This document shows, in pieces, positions 1 to 7,423 of a DNA stretch of 18,790 nucleotides. Origin of the DNA: Halieaceae bacterium UBA3479 (GTDB lineage Bacteria; Pseudomonadota; Gammaproteobacteria; Pseudomonadales; Halieaceae); NCBI GenBank assembly GCA_002377985.1, contig DFQW01000161.1:14708-33497 (forward strand), read 5' to 3'. The notes below the pieces were generated by a model. It ran no database searches. It was not told the DNA's origin and was given only the letters and a program-made list of their open reading frames with translations. Made by a program: the position numbers and the translations under genes. Numbering within the stretch: position 1 is the stretch's first letter; each line of letters starts with the position of its first letter.

Positions 1-1473
1 TTAACCCCGGTCCATCGCAGCCCGCATTTCCTGAATGTCGCGCATGCGCTCATTAATCAGGGACGCTCTTGTAAAGTCATTGCCCACCAGTTGCTGCGCA
101 TAGCCCAGCTGCGCCTCGGCCGCATCCAGCGCGTTGACCAAAATAAAGTATTCCGCCCGCGACTGATGCAGACCTACAATATTTCCAGCCAAACCCTGCA
201 CTTCTGCGAGCAGATACCAGAGCCCCGGATCATTACTCACTCTGCGAGACTGTTCCAGTAACACCGCCTCGGCGATATGGGGCGAGCCCGCCTGATGCAA
301 GGCATTGGCATAGGCCATGGTCAATGGATGGTTGCCGGGCGAGAGCTCCAATCGGCGTTCCAGTCCATCAACAGCCCGTTCGGGATTGCCCTGTGCCAGC
401 GCGATATCCGCGGCAGCCATCACGTATTCAACCCGATCACGCTTGGCCGACCAGATACCATCAAGTGCGAGCGCGGCTTCGTCGGCTCGACCCGCGGCGG
501 TGAGCGCTAGAACCAACCCATAGGCAGTGGCTTCTGGAGAAATGGGGTCGCCCTCTAACGCCGCGCGGAACTGAGCCACGGCTGCTTCAGGTGTTGGCGC
601 GGATTGCACCGCCACGCGCGCGCGCATTAACTGGTAATCGAGGCTGACGGAGCGGATCTGCTTGGGATACTGCATGGCGCGGGCGCGGGTGTCGGCGATG
701 CGCTTTTCGGACAAGGGGTGTGTTCGCAGAAACTCCGGAATGCGGTCCCCCTGACTGTAGCGGGTGGCGGCGTACATACGCTCGAACATTTGTGGTGCTG
801 CGTATGGATCCATGCCCGCATTAAAGAGCGTGCGCAAGCCCACCCTGTCTGCCTCGGCCTCATTGGCCCTGCTGTAGCGCAATTGGGCATCCTGAGCGAG
901 TCCTTGTGCCGTTGTCATCGCCGCGAGACCGGCGTCTGAACCTACCGTGGCCGCCAACAGCACTCCGGCCAGCAGTCCGGCCAGTTGCATCGGACCTTGC
1001 TCCTGCGCCAGCTCCATCCTTCGCGAAAAATGGCGTTGGCTGAGGTGCGCAATTTCATGTGCTATGACGGTGGCGAATTCATCCTCTGTTACCGCATAGT
1101 TGAAAAGACCACTGTGCACGCCGATGACCCCCCCGGGTACGGCAAACGCGTTGATCGTAGGGTTGTCTACGATAACGAGTTCAATGCGACGATCCTGAAG
1201 CTCGCTGTGCTGCACCAGTTCGAATACCAGATTCTCCAGATAGCCGTACAACAGTGGATCAGTGACCAGCGGTGCCTGGCCCCTGAAACTTCGCAACCAC
1301 ATTCGACCCAACTCGTATTCATAGTCGGCGGAAAAAAGACTGGTGCTTGACTCTCCCAGATTGGGAATCTTGAGGTCTTCGTTAGCGGCTCGGGCTGGCA
1401 CGAAAAAATAAAGGCAGCACAACAACAGCGCCAGCAGGCCGGATAGAGAGCGGGTAAAAGTCCACGTGTGCAT
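1..1473 (-). CDS. bepA: BepA/YfgC-like periplasmic M48 metalloprotease with TPR tail
   Basis: A complete 490-residue protein with an N-terminal signal peptide: a hydrophobic stretch at about residues 9-25 followed by an ARA-A cleavage-like site near residue 30. The M48 zinc site is intact: HEIAH at 139-143 and a third ligand Glu at 205 in NEAEAD. A histidine in THPLSEKR (H252) matches the regulatory 'latch' histidine known in E. coli BepA. From about residue 285 to the end the protein is helical and alanine-rich with TPR-like repeats, as in BepA. The family acts in the periplasm on outer-membrane protein assembly: it degrades stalled substrates of the BAM complex and helps LptD mature. It is transcribed away from tusA and perM. 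I see no strong Shine-Dalgarno before the ATG at 1473, but the signal peptide begins there and no better start is visible. The family call is firm; exact orthology to E. coli BepA is likely but inferred. Confidence 0.93.
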   Translation of the reverse strand: MHTWTFTRSLSGLLALLLCCLYFFVPARAANEDLKIPNLGESSTSLFSADYEYELGRMWLRSFRGQAPLVTDPLLYGYLENLVFELVQHSELQDRRIELVIVDNPTINAFAVPGGVIGVHSGLFNYAVTEDEFATVIAHEIAHLSQRHFSRRMELAQEQGPMQLAGLLAGVLLAATVGSDAGLAAMTTAQGLAQDAQLRYSRANEAEADRVGLRTLFNAGMDPYAAPQMFERMYAATRYSQGDRIPEFLRTHPLSEKRIADTRARAMQYPKQIRSVSLDYQLMRARVAVQSAPTPEAAVAQFRAALEGDPISPEATAYGLVLALTAAGRADEAALALDGIWSAKRDRVEYVMAAADIALAQGNPERAVDGLERRLELSPGNHPLTMAYANALHQAGSPHIAEAVLLEQSRRVSNDPGLWYLLAEVQGLAGNIVGLHQSRAEYFILVNALDAAEAQLGYAQQLVGNDFTRASLINERMRDIQEMRAAMDRG

Positions 1474-1564
1474 GGGCGCACTCTAGCTCACTTGTGAGGT
1501 CACTGGTGGATTATCAGTCCTGTAAAAGTACGCCGGGATTGCCGTTATCTCTTGTCAGAAACGA

Positions 1565-1570
1565 TATACT
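1565..1570 (+). promoter_or_regulatory. Candidate -10 box for tusA
   Basis: TATACT (five of six consensus bases) lies 20 nt before the GTG start chosen for tusA, in the 116-nt gap between two divergent genes. The best -35-like hexamer (TTGCCG, 1539-1544) is 20 nt upstream, longer than ideal, so only the -10 is supported. A mapped transcript start near 1577 would confirm it. Confidence 0.35.
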
Positions 1571-1589
1571 GAACGCTCCGAGGACTCAT

Positions 1590-1838
1590 GTGAGCGCTAT
1601 GCCAGATTCATCCGTGCCGATCGAGTCTGTTGATGCTCGCGGCGAACGCTGCCCCATGCCTTTGCTAATGGCCAAGCGCGCATTGCGCGGCATACCCTCG
1701 GGGGCGTCTCTGGAGGTGCTATCGACAGATGCGGGATCAGAGCGTGATTTTGAGAGTTTTGCGAGACTGGCAGGCCATCGGGTGACCTGCGAGCATTTGC
1801 CGAATGCGGTGACACGACTCATCATTACCAAGGCCTGA
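1590..1838 (+). CDS. tusA: TusA/SirA-family sulfurtransferase (sulfur carrier)
   Basis: A small protein of 82 residues. It carries the family's CPxP motif (CPMP, Cys21 to Pro24) directly after the typical DARGERCP lead-in, followed by the alternating beta-alpha pattern of TusA folds. The family carries a cysteine persulfide that passes sulfur to tRNA thiolation, molybdenum cofactor maturation and other cytoplasmic pathways. I place the start at GTG 1590 because GAGGA (1580-1584) lies 5 nt upstream; the next in-frame ATG at 1599 would be 14 nt from that site. An open frame continues upstream to 1494 but looks non-coding. The gene sits 19 nt before perM and is divergent from the bepA-like gene, an arrangement I recall from Pseudomonas (PA1005-PA1006 region). 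Family assignment is firm; which TusA paralogue it is cannot be told from sequence alone. Confidence 0.88.
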   Translation: MSAMPDSSVPIESVDARGERCPMPLLMAKRALRGIPSGASLEVLSTDAGSERDFESFARLAGHRVTCEHLPNAVTRLIITKA

Positions 1839-1857
1839 TGGGAGGATTTGACGCAAC

Positions 1858-2928
1858 GTGAAAGAAGTCTTAGTCCGCTGGTACCACCGTTATCTGAGTG
1901 AGGAAGAGGCGGTCATTCTGCTGGTGATCATCGCCCTCGCATTTATCATCATGCTGGCTTTTGGTGACATCCTGGCGCCGGTGCTTGTCGCGGTCATTCT
2001 CGCTTACTTGATGCAGGGGGTTGCAAACATTCTGACCCATCGGGGACTGCCGGCCGAGGTGGGCGTGGCGGCTTCGACAATTTTGTTTCTCGGCGGATTT
2101 TTCGCTTTTCTGTTAGGCCTCGCGCCGCTGGTGTGGCGGCAGTCTGTGGCGCTGCTGCGCGAAGCACCCGCTATGATCGAGGCGGGACGAAAGGTGCTAA
2201 TCACATTGCCTGAGGAGTACCCGGTTTTTTTTACGCAACAGCAGGTCAACGAGCTGACTGCTGTGATTCAAACCGAGATGGCGGTGATTGGGCAGCTACT
2301 GGTCACCAAAGGCTTGAGTTCGATTCCCAATGTATTGGCCACGATTGTGTACCTGATTCTGATACCGCTTATGGTGTTTTTCTTTCTCAAGGATCGGGAG
2401 CAACTGCTCGACTGGTTTGCCGGGTTTCTGCCTGAAAAAAGGCCGCTGCTTGATCGCATCTGGGGTGAATTGAGTCAGCAGTTTGCCAACTATGCGAGGG
2501 GCAAGGGCATAGAAGTGCTTATCATTGGTCTCGCCTCTTACTTTGTATTTGCGCTGTTCTCGCTCAATTACGCTGCCCTGCTGGGTCTTCTGGTGGGTTT
2601 GTCGGTGATCGTGCCCTATATCGGCGCGACGCTTGTCACGATACCTGTCGTGGTGGTGGCTTACTTCCAATTTGGCGTTACGCCAGATTTCTACTGGGTA
2701 GTCGGTGCCTATTTGGTGATTCAGGTGCTCGACGGTAATGTGCTGGTACCGCTGTTATTTTCTGAGGCGGTTAACCTCCACCCCGTGGCGATCGTCATAG
2801 CGGTCCTGTTTTTTGGCGGTATCTGGGGACTATGGGGCGTCTTTTTCGCCATTCCGCTGGCGACGATGGTCAGCGCGCTGCTTACTGCCTGGCCCGCTCG
2901 AGAGAGCTCGCCTGTTAACCAGCCGTAA
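1858..2928 (+). CDS. perM: AI-2E family transporter / PerM-like membrane protein
   Basis: A 356-residue polytopic membrane protein. Hydrophobic segments appear at about residues 18-50 (two, nearly adjacent), 65-90, 155-180 and several between 215 and 345, consistent with the seven to eight helices of the AI-2E/PerM family. Family-typical stretches include PLMVFFFLKDRE (residues about 170-181) and the LLVGLSVIVPYIGA segment near residues 241-254. The start is GTG 1858; GGAGG (1841-1845) is 12 nt upstream, slightly distant, but no in-frame alternative is better. It follows tusA by 19 nt and is probably cotranscribed with it. Characterised relatives export AI-2 (TqsA) or act as Na+/H+ antiporters; the substrate of PerM-type members next to tusA is unknown, so no transport substrate should be assumed. 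Confidence 0.88.
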   Translation: MKEVLVRWYHRYLSEEEAVILLVIIALAFIIMLAFGDILAPVLVAVILAYLMQGVANILTHRGLPAEVGVAASTILFLGGFFAFLLGLAPLVWRQSVALLREAPAMIEAGRKVLITLPEEYPVFFTQQQVNELTAVIQTEMAVIGQLLVTKGLSSIPNVLATIVYLILIPLMVFFFLKDREQLLDWFAGFLPEKRPLLDRIWGELSQQFANYARGKGIEVLIIGLASYFVFALFSLNYAALLGLLVGLSVIVPYIGATLVTIPVVVVAYFQFGVTPDFYWVVGAYLVIQVLDGNVLVPLLFSEAVNLHPVAIVIAVLFFGGIWGLWGVFFAIPLATMVSALLTAWPARESSPVNQP

Positions 2929-2981
2929 CAACTTTCTGCGTGATGAAACCGCTCAAACCGCTGCACGGAGTGAACTGATCA

Positions 2982-5936
2982 ATGTTGAATATGGCTAACA
3001 CTGCGCCCGGCTGCGAATACAGACATACCGTGAGCCCAGGGTTAGGCCGTTGTAGTTATCTCCTGCTGGTGTCGCTGCTTCTGGGGGGGATGGCCGCTTG
3101 CACTGCGCCGGATGAGGCCGGCGAGGGCGCCATCGTCGATGCGCGCGTTGTCATCAGCCCGAACGATCAGCGACAGTACGACCTGATTGCGCTGGAAAAC
3201 GGGCTGGAGGTCATGCTCGTGAGCGACCCAACGGTGGAAAAATCTGCCGCCGCGCTCAGCGTGGGCCTCGGCGCCGCTTCTGACCCGGAGGCGTATCCCG
3301 GTATGGCGCACTATCTGGAGCATATGCTCTTCATGGGGTCAGCCCAGTACCCGGAGCCCGACGGCTTTATGGCGTTCACTGCCGAGCATGGGGGGATGTC
3401 CAATGCCTACACCGGTTTGGACATTACCAATTACATGATGTTGGTAGAAAACGACGCCTTTGCCGAGGCGCTGGATCGCTTTTCCAGTTTCTTCACCGAT
3501 CCGATACTCGACCCAACGTATATCGACAAAGAAAAGAATGCCGTCAACGCCGAATGGTCCATGCGCAGAGAGCAGGACTTTCGGATTACCTACCGGCTGG
3601 CGCGGAAGTTATTGGGCGACCACCCTGCCAACCGTTTCCAGATCGGCAATCTCGAGTCTTTGGCGGATAAAACAGAGGGGGGTCTTCACGCGGCGACGGT
3701 CGGTTTTTTTGAGGCAAACTACAGCGCTAATTTGATGAAAGCGTCCCTCGTCAGCGATCGACCCATCGCTGAACTTCGGATCTTGGCTCAGACCTACTTT
3801 GCCGATATCCCAAACAAACAGATCCCAAAACCCGACATAACGACGCCCCTGGATTTTGCCGAGGTGGGGTCCAAACGCGTGCGGTACGTGCCCAAAGATG
3901 ATACCCGTGAGCTGCGCCTGGATTTCATTATCGACAATAACCGGGATCGCGATGACGCCAAACCCAGTGAGTACCTCGCCTACATACTTGGCTCCGAGAT
4001 GCCGGGAACGCCGGCTGTCAGGTTGAGGGAATTAGGCTGGGCCAGTGCACTGGTGGTGAGTGCTGACCCCTCGCGCTATGGCAACTATGGGCTGTTCACT
4101 TTTTCGGTCAACCTGACTCCCGAGGGGTTGGCGCATCGCGAAGAAATAACCCACATGCTGTTGGCTTACATTGCCATGGTGCGGGAGCAGGGAGTCGATG
4201 CACGTTATGCCGATGAATTCGGCACCTCGCTCGCCAATCGTTTTCGCTTTCTCGAAAAAATGGATGATTTCAGCTACGCACACGAGTTGACTCGGGCAAT
4301 GCAAACTTACCCCGCGCAGTTCGCTATTGCGGCGCCCTACCGCTTTACGGGGTTCAACAAAGAGGCAGTGGATGCGGTGTTGGAGCAACTCATTCCCCAG
4401 CGCTTGCACGTCTGGGAGATAGATCAACAGCAGCCCGCCACTGAGTCACTCTATTTCTATGATGGGCAATATGCCGTTGAAGCGCTGGCGCTGCCCGATG
4501 TCGCGGCACTGCGCGAGGCGGTGGCGGTTTACCAACTCAGTTTGCCCGCAGAAAATCGTTTATTGCCCGAGCAATTCGCGATCGTCGAGTCCAGCGAGCG
4601 TCCCGAGCAGGTAGTGGCGGCGCCCGATATCACCATATGGCTTCAAGGCAGTGAAGCTTTTGCAGAATTGCCTCGGGGCTACACTCAGGTCTATCTCAAT
4701 ACGCCATATCGACAACAAAGCGTTGATGCCGCCGTGATGCTGGTGTTGTGGGCTGACCTCTACAACCTGGCCCAAACGGCCCTGATAAATGAAGCCGGCA
4801 TTGCGGGTATGGGCCTTGATCTCGCCTTGGATCAGGGACTCAGGTTAACGCTGTCGGGTTTCACCGATAAGCAGCCGGATCTACTCGCCGCGGCGTTAGC
4901 GGGCCTCACCGTCAGTCCCGATGAGCAGGCTCTGCAGCAGGCAATCGATCGTCTATTGCGAGGATTGGATAATCGTAAAAGAGATCTGCCTGTGAGCCAG
5001 TTGGGGAGGGTCCTCGCCAGCCTGACACAAACCGGTTATTACGATGAGACCTCGGTCCGCCGTGCCGCAAACGACATCACGTTGGATAATTTTAATGGCT
5101 TTGTCGAGGCGATTCTGGATAGTGCTTTAGTGCGGGTGTATCTCTTTGGTAACTACGATAAGGCCTACGCCCAGCAGACTGTGGCCACAATTCGGGAGGC
5201 GCTCCCTGCCGGACGGCCGATAGCCGGCGCCTATACCCGCCCGGGTGTTTACGCGCCGATCGCGGGGCAAACCCTGACCTATAACGCCGATTTGCCGGTC
5301 GATGACCTCGGCATGATGCTCCTGTATGCCGCGCCGGCGCCAGGTGTGGAGAATGAAGCGAATGGCCTTGTGCTGGGCCGACATCTGCGCAACCGGGCGT
5401 TCGACACCCTGCGGACAGAGGAGCAGTTGGGATACGCGGCCGGCGGGCTCACTACCACTATGCAGGACCATTCCTGGATCGGGTTTTATATACAGACACC
5501 GGTCAAGGCGCCGCGTGACATGCTGACCCGCTTTGAAGATTTTGCCCGGGAATATGCCGCGATGTTGGACGCGCTCACCGAGGATCAGTTTGACAACCTG
5601 AAGTCAGGCGCGCTCACCCAGCTCACCGAGCCACCGACCAATCTCGCGGACGAGGCCGGGCCGTATCTGGCGGACTGGAGTCGAGAGGAATACGACTTCA
5701 GCAGCCGCGACAAGCTGGTTGCAGCGGTGCAGTCGGCCACCCTCGACTCATTAAAAGAGTATTACCGGCGCACGGTACTGCGCGAGGACCCCAGCAGAAT
5801 TCTGATTCAGCTACGGGGTCAGCGATGGCAAGACCAGCCCTACGCCAGTATTGATGGTGAGAATGTGATCGACGGTGTGGAGGCGTTTCACGAGATGATG
5901 CCGCGTCAGGCGCTCAACAAAGGACCTGATGACTGA
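2982..5936 (+). CDS. Pitrilysin-type M16 (insulinase family) zinc protease, predicted lipoprotein
   Basis: A 984-residue protein of full pitrilysin/insulysin length (E. coli Ptr is about 960). The inverted zinc motif HxxEH is at His110-His114 (HYLEH) and the third ligand is Glu191 in KNAVNAEW. The C-terminal half has the LRTEEQLGYA segment that helps position substrate in M16A enzymes. These are clamshell peptidases degrading oligopeptides. The N-terminus has a hydrophobic run (residues 26-37) ending in GMAAC, a lipobox-like site with Cys40 as the lipidated residue, suggesting membrane anchoring rather than free periplasmic location. ATG 2982 is chosen because GGAG (2967-2970) precedes it by 11 nt; ATG 2991 and GTG 3030 are alternatives, the latter giving a more usual signal length but no visible Shine-Dalgarno. 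Its stop overlaps the next start by 1 nt. Family call is firm; the lipoprotein call is inference. Confidence 0.93.
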   Translation: MLNMANTAPGCEYRHTVSPGLGRCSYLLLVSLLLGGMAACTAPDEAGEGAIVDARVVISPNDQRQYDLIALENGLEVMLVSDPTVEKSAAALSVGLGAASDPEAYPGMAHYLEHMLFMGSAQYPEPDGFMAFTAEHGGMSNAYTGLDITNYMMLVENDAFAEALDRFSSFFTDPILDPTYIDKEKNAVNAEWSMRREQDFRITYRLARKLLGDHPANRFQIGNLESLADKTEGGLHAATVGFFEANYSANLMKASLVSDRPIAELRILAQTYFADIPNKQIPKPDITTPLDFAEVGSKRVRYVPKDDTRELRLDFIIDNNRDRDDAKPSEYLAYILGSEMPGTPAVRLRELGWASALVVSADPSRYGNYGLFTFSVNLTPEGLAHREEITHMLLAYIAMVREQGVDARYADEFGTSLANRFRFLEKMDDFSYAHELTRAMQTYPAQFAIAAPYRFTGFNKEAVDAVLEQLIPQRLHVWEIDQQQPATESLYFYDGQYAVEALALPDVAALREAVAVYQLSLPAENRLLPEQFAIVESSERPEQVVAAPDITIWLQGSEAFAELPRGYTQVYLNTPYRQQSVDAAVMLVLWADLYNLAQTALINEAGIAGMGLDLALDQGLRLTLSGFTDKQPDLLAAALAGLTVSPDEQALQQAIDRLLRGLDNRKRDLPVSQLGRVLASLTQTGYYDETSVRRAANDITLDNFNGFVEAILDSALVRVYLFGNYDKAYAQQTVATIREALPAGRPIAGAYTRPGVYAPIAGQTLTYNADLPVDDLGMMLLYAAPAPGVENEANGLVLGRHLRNRAFDTLRTEEQLGYAAGGLTTTMQDHSWIGFYIQTPVKAPRDMLTRFEDFAREYAAMLDALTEDQFDNLKSGALTQLTEPPTNLADEAGPYLADWSREEYDFSSRDKLVAAVQSATLDSLKEYYRRTVLREDPSRILIQLRGQRWQDQPYASIDGENVIDGVEAFHEMMPRQALNKGPDD

Positions 5937-7090
5937 TGGGCGTCACGCTGGCAGGCTGCTACAACACGGCACAGTTTCGAAGATTGGCAAAACGGCGATT
6001 GCCCGGACCCATATTTCACTATATTGACGGAGCCGCAGATGACGAGGTGACCTATCGGCGCAACACCCAAGCCTACGAGGAGTGCGATCTGGTTCCAAAT
6101 GTGCTCGCCGGGGTTGAAGAGGTAGATCTCTCTACGACCGTGATGGGTTTACCCATCGATATGCCGTTATTCCTGGCGCCAACCGCACTGCAGCGGCTGT
6201 TTCATCATGACGGTGAGCGTGCGGTGGGCAGAGCGGCGGCGTCTTTCAACACGCTGTTTGGTATCTCGTCTCTGGCGACGGTTAGCATAGAGGAGGTGGG
6301 TGAAACAATTTCCAGCCCAAAGATCTTCCAGCTTTACTACCACAAGGACAAAGCGCTGACCTGGGGCATGATTGATCGCTGCAAGGCCGCGGGATTCGAT
6401 GCCTTGGCATTGACGGTCGATACCATTGTGGGCGGAAATCGAGAGCGAGACTTGTGGACGGGCTTCACCTCACCGCCCAAACTGACCCCTTCCAGTCTGG
6501 CGAGCTTTGCGATGCACCCCGGCTGGACCCTGAATTACCTCCTCCGGGAGTCCTTCGAATTATCCAATCTGAAAAGCCATGTTGCCGAGGGTTCCAACAT
6601 CAGCATCTCGGTGTCGGACTATTTTTCTACCATGCTCGATCAATCAATGGATTGGGACGATGCTGCGGAAATACGGGAACGGTGGGGCAAGCCCTTTTGC
6701 CTGAAGGGTGTGATGTCCGTGGCGGATGCCAAAAAAGCAGTTGAAATCGGTGCGGATGCCATTATGGTATCTAATCATGGCGGACGGCAATTAGATGGCA
6801 GCCGTGCGCCGTTTGATCAGCTGGCAGAAATAGTGGATGCCGTGGGTGACGACATTGACGTAATCTGTGATGGTGGTATCCAGCGGGGGACCCATGTGCT
6901 CAAGGCTTTGTCTGTGGGCGCCAAAGCGTGTTCGGGTGGCCGGTGGTATCTTTATGCACTCGCCGGGGCAGGAGAAAAAGGCGTGAAGCGAGCGCTCACT
7001 AACATGCACAGCGAACTGATTCGAGATATGAAATTGATGGGTATGCGGTCCTTGGGTGAACTCAGCCGCGACAATTTGCGGTTCCGATAG
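5936..7090 (+). CDS. FMN-dependent alpha-hydroxy-acid oxidase / L-lactate dehydrogenase (LldD family)
   Basis: A 384-residue protein, the normal length for the family of glycolate oxidase, lactate oxidase and LldD. Recognisable in order are the YIDGAADDE segment (Tyr29), the phosphate-loop region LAPTALQ (80-86), QLYY (132-135), LTVDT (159-163) and NRERD (168-172), Lys257 in LKGV, the active-site SNHGGRQLDG (279-288, catalytic base His281 and Arg284), and the FMN-phosphate region DGGIQRGTHVLKALSVGAK (312-330). The enzyme oxidises a 2-hydroxy acid to the 2-keto acid, passing electrons from FMN to oxygen or to the respiratory chain. The start ATG overlaps the M16 stop (TGATG at 5934-5938), suggesting translational coupling. 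The neighbouring pyruvate dehydrogenase genes make L-lactate an attractive substrate, but glycolate or mandelate-like acids cannot be excluded from sequence. Confidence 0.9.
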   Translation: MGVTLAGCYNTAQFRRLAKRRLPGPIFHYIDGAADDEVTYRRNTQAYEECDLVPNVLAGVEEVDLSTTVMGLPIDMPLFLAPTALQRLFHHDGERAVGRAAASFNTLFGISSLATVSIEEVGETISSPKIFQLYYHKDKALTWGMIDRCKAAGFDALALTVDTIVGGNRERDLWTGFTSPPKLTPSSLASFAMHPGWTLNYLLRESFELSNLKSHVAEGSNISISVSDYFSTMLDQSMDWDDAAEIRERWGKPFCLKGVMSVADAKKAVEIGADAIMVSNHGGRQLDGSRAPFDQLAEIVDAVGDDIDVICDGGIQRGTHVLKALSVGAKACSGGRWYLYALAGAGEKGVKRALTNMHSELIRDMKLMGMRSLGELSRDNLRFR

Positions 7091-7254
7091 CACCCGATCG
7101 GGCTGCGTCCCCGTTCCATCCCCATTGTCGATTTTTTGCGACTGCGGATCTCAGTTCCCGGACTCACCGACCTCCCTCTCACGTCGCGCTGGTCACCGGC
7201 TTGCCACGCTGTCCTGGATAGCCCGCTCGGCCGATTCGATGGACAAATCCACAT

Positions 7255-7283
7255 TTTAAATAGTTCTTTAATAGAACTATATT
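7255..7283 (+). promoter_or_regulatory. Candidate aceE promoter (-35 TTTAAA, -10 TATATT)
   Basis: TTTAAA (7255-7260, four of six -35 bases) and TATATT (7278-7283, five of six -10 bases) are separated by exactly 17 nt. That spacer is filled by the first 17-bp palindrome, whose last base overlaps the -10. A transcript would start near 7290 and carry a leader of about 134 nt before the aceE ATG. The sequence match is direct; promoter activity is inferred. Confidence 0.5.
7260..7280. promoter_or_regulatory. Palindromic operator 1 upstream of aceE
   Basis: AGTTCT-TTAAT-AGAACT (7262-7278) is a perfect inverted repeat, extended by AT/AT to a 21-bp symmetric site. It sits between the -35 and -10 of the candidate promoter, so a bound protein would directly block or remodel RNA polymerase. 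A second copy lies 73 bp downstream. The half-site does not fit the PdhR/FadR-type GntR consensus (TGGTnnnACCA), so the regulator is unknown. Confidence 0.65.
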
Positions 7284-7334
7284 CAATTTGTGCGTGTGAG
7301 TTGTTACCTTTCGTCGACGGAGTAGGTCAATTTT

Positions 7335-7351
7335 AGTTCTTAAATAGAACT
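7335..7351. promoter_or_regulatory. Palindromic operator 2 upstream of aceE
   Basis: AGTTCT-TAAAT-AGAACT is a perfect inverted repeat that differs from operator 1 at one central base only. The two copies are 73 bp apart, close to seven DNA turns, and both are followed within a few bases by ATTCAATT (7281-7288 and 7356-7363). The repeated flank suggests a duplicated regulatory unit or a second promoter. The spacing would place both sites on the same DNA face, which permits cooperative binding or looping; that is inference. Confidence 0.65.
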
Positions 7352-7377
7352 TAATATTCAATTCAAGGGTTTTAGTG

Positions 7378-7412
7378 GCTGTCTGGTGCCTGATGTGTGC
7401 GCCTGAGACAGC
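7378..7412 (+). promoter_or_regulatory. Leader-RNA hairpin abutting the aceE Shine-Dalgarno
   Basis: GCTGTCT (7378-7384) pairs with AGACAGC (7406-7412), and inside it GGTGC (7385-7389) pairs with GCGCC (7399-7403, one G-U), leaving a 2-nt bulge (7404-7405) and a 9-nt loop. The helix ends exactly where the Shine-Dalgarno GGGGAG (7413-7418) begins. This could stabilise the mRNA 5' region or modulate ribosome loading; no known riboswitch class is recognised. Confidence 0.5.
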
Positions 7413-7418
7413 GGGGAG
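7413..7418 (+). promoter_or_regulatory. aceE ribosome binding site
   Basis: GGGGAG lies 5 nt before ATG 7424 and fixes the aceE start there, rather than at the in-frame GTG 7397, which would fall inside the leader hairpin. Confidence 0.75.
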
Positions 7419-7423
7419 TGAAG

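Larger units (their letters stand above)
7091..7423. other. Non-coding regulatory leader of aceE
   Basis: This 333-nt gap is the longest non-coding stretch of the window. The first part (7091-7250) shows no convincing gene; CCCGATCGGG at 7094-7103 is a short self-complementary word without a T-run, so no clear terminator for the upstream gene is seen. From about 7251 the DNA becomes strongly AT-rich and holds a candidate promoter, two palindromic operators and, near aceE, a leader hairpin (entered separately). Confidence 0.7.

Noticed and set aside
985..1350. A 121-codon plus-strand open frame
   Set aside because: It mirrors the catalytic domain of the M48 protease on the other strand, where HEIAH and the other zinc ligands are read.
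7094..7103. CCCGATCGGG as a terminator for the hydroxy-acid oxidase gene
   Set aside because: The word is self-complementary without a loop and has no T-run right after it, so a stable hairpin terminator is not supported.
7397..7423. Upstream GTG start for aceE
   Set aside because: It falls within the leader hairpin and has no Shine-Dalgarno, while ATG 7424 has GGGGAG 5 nt away.
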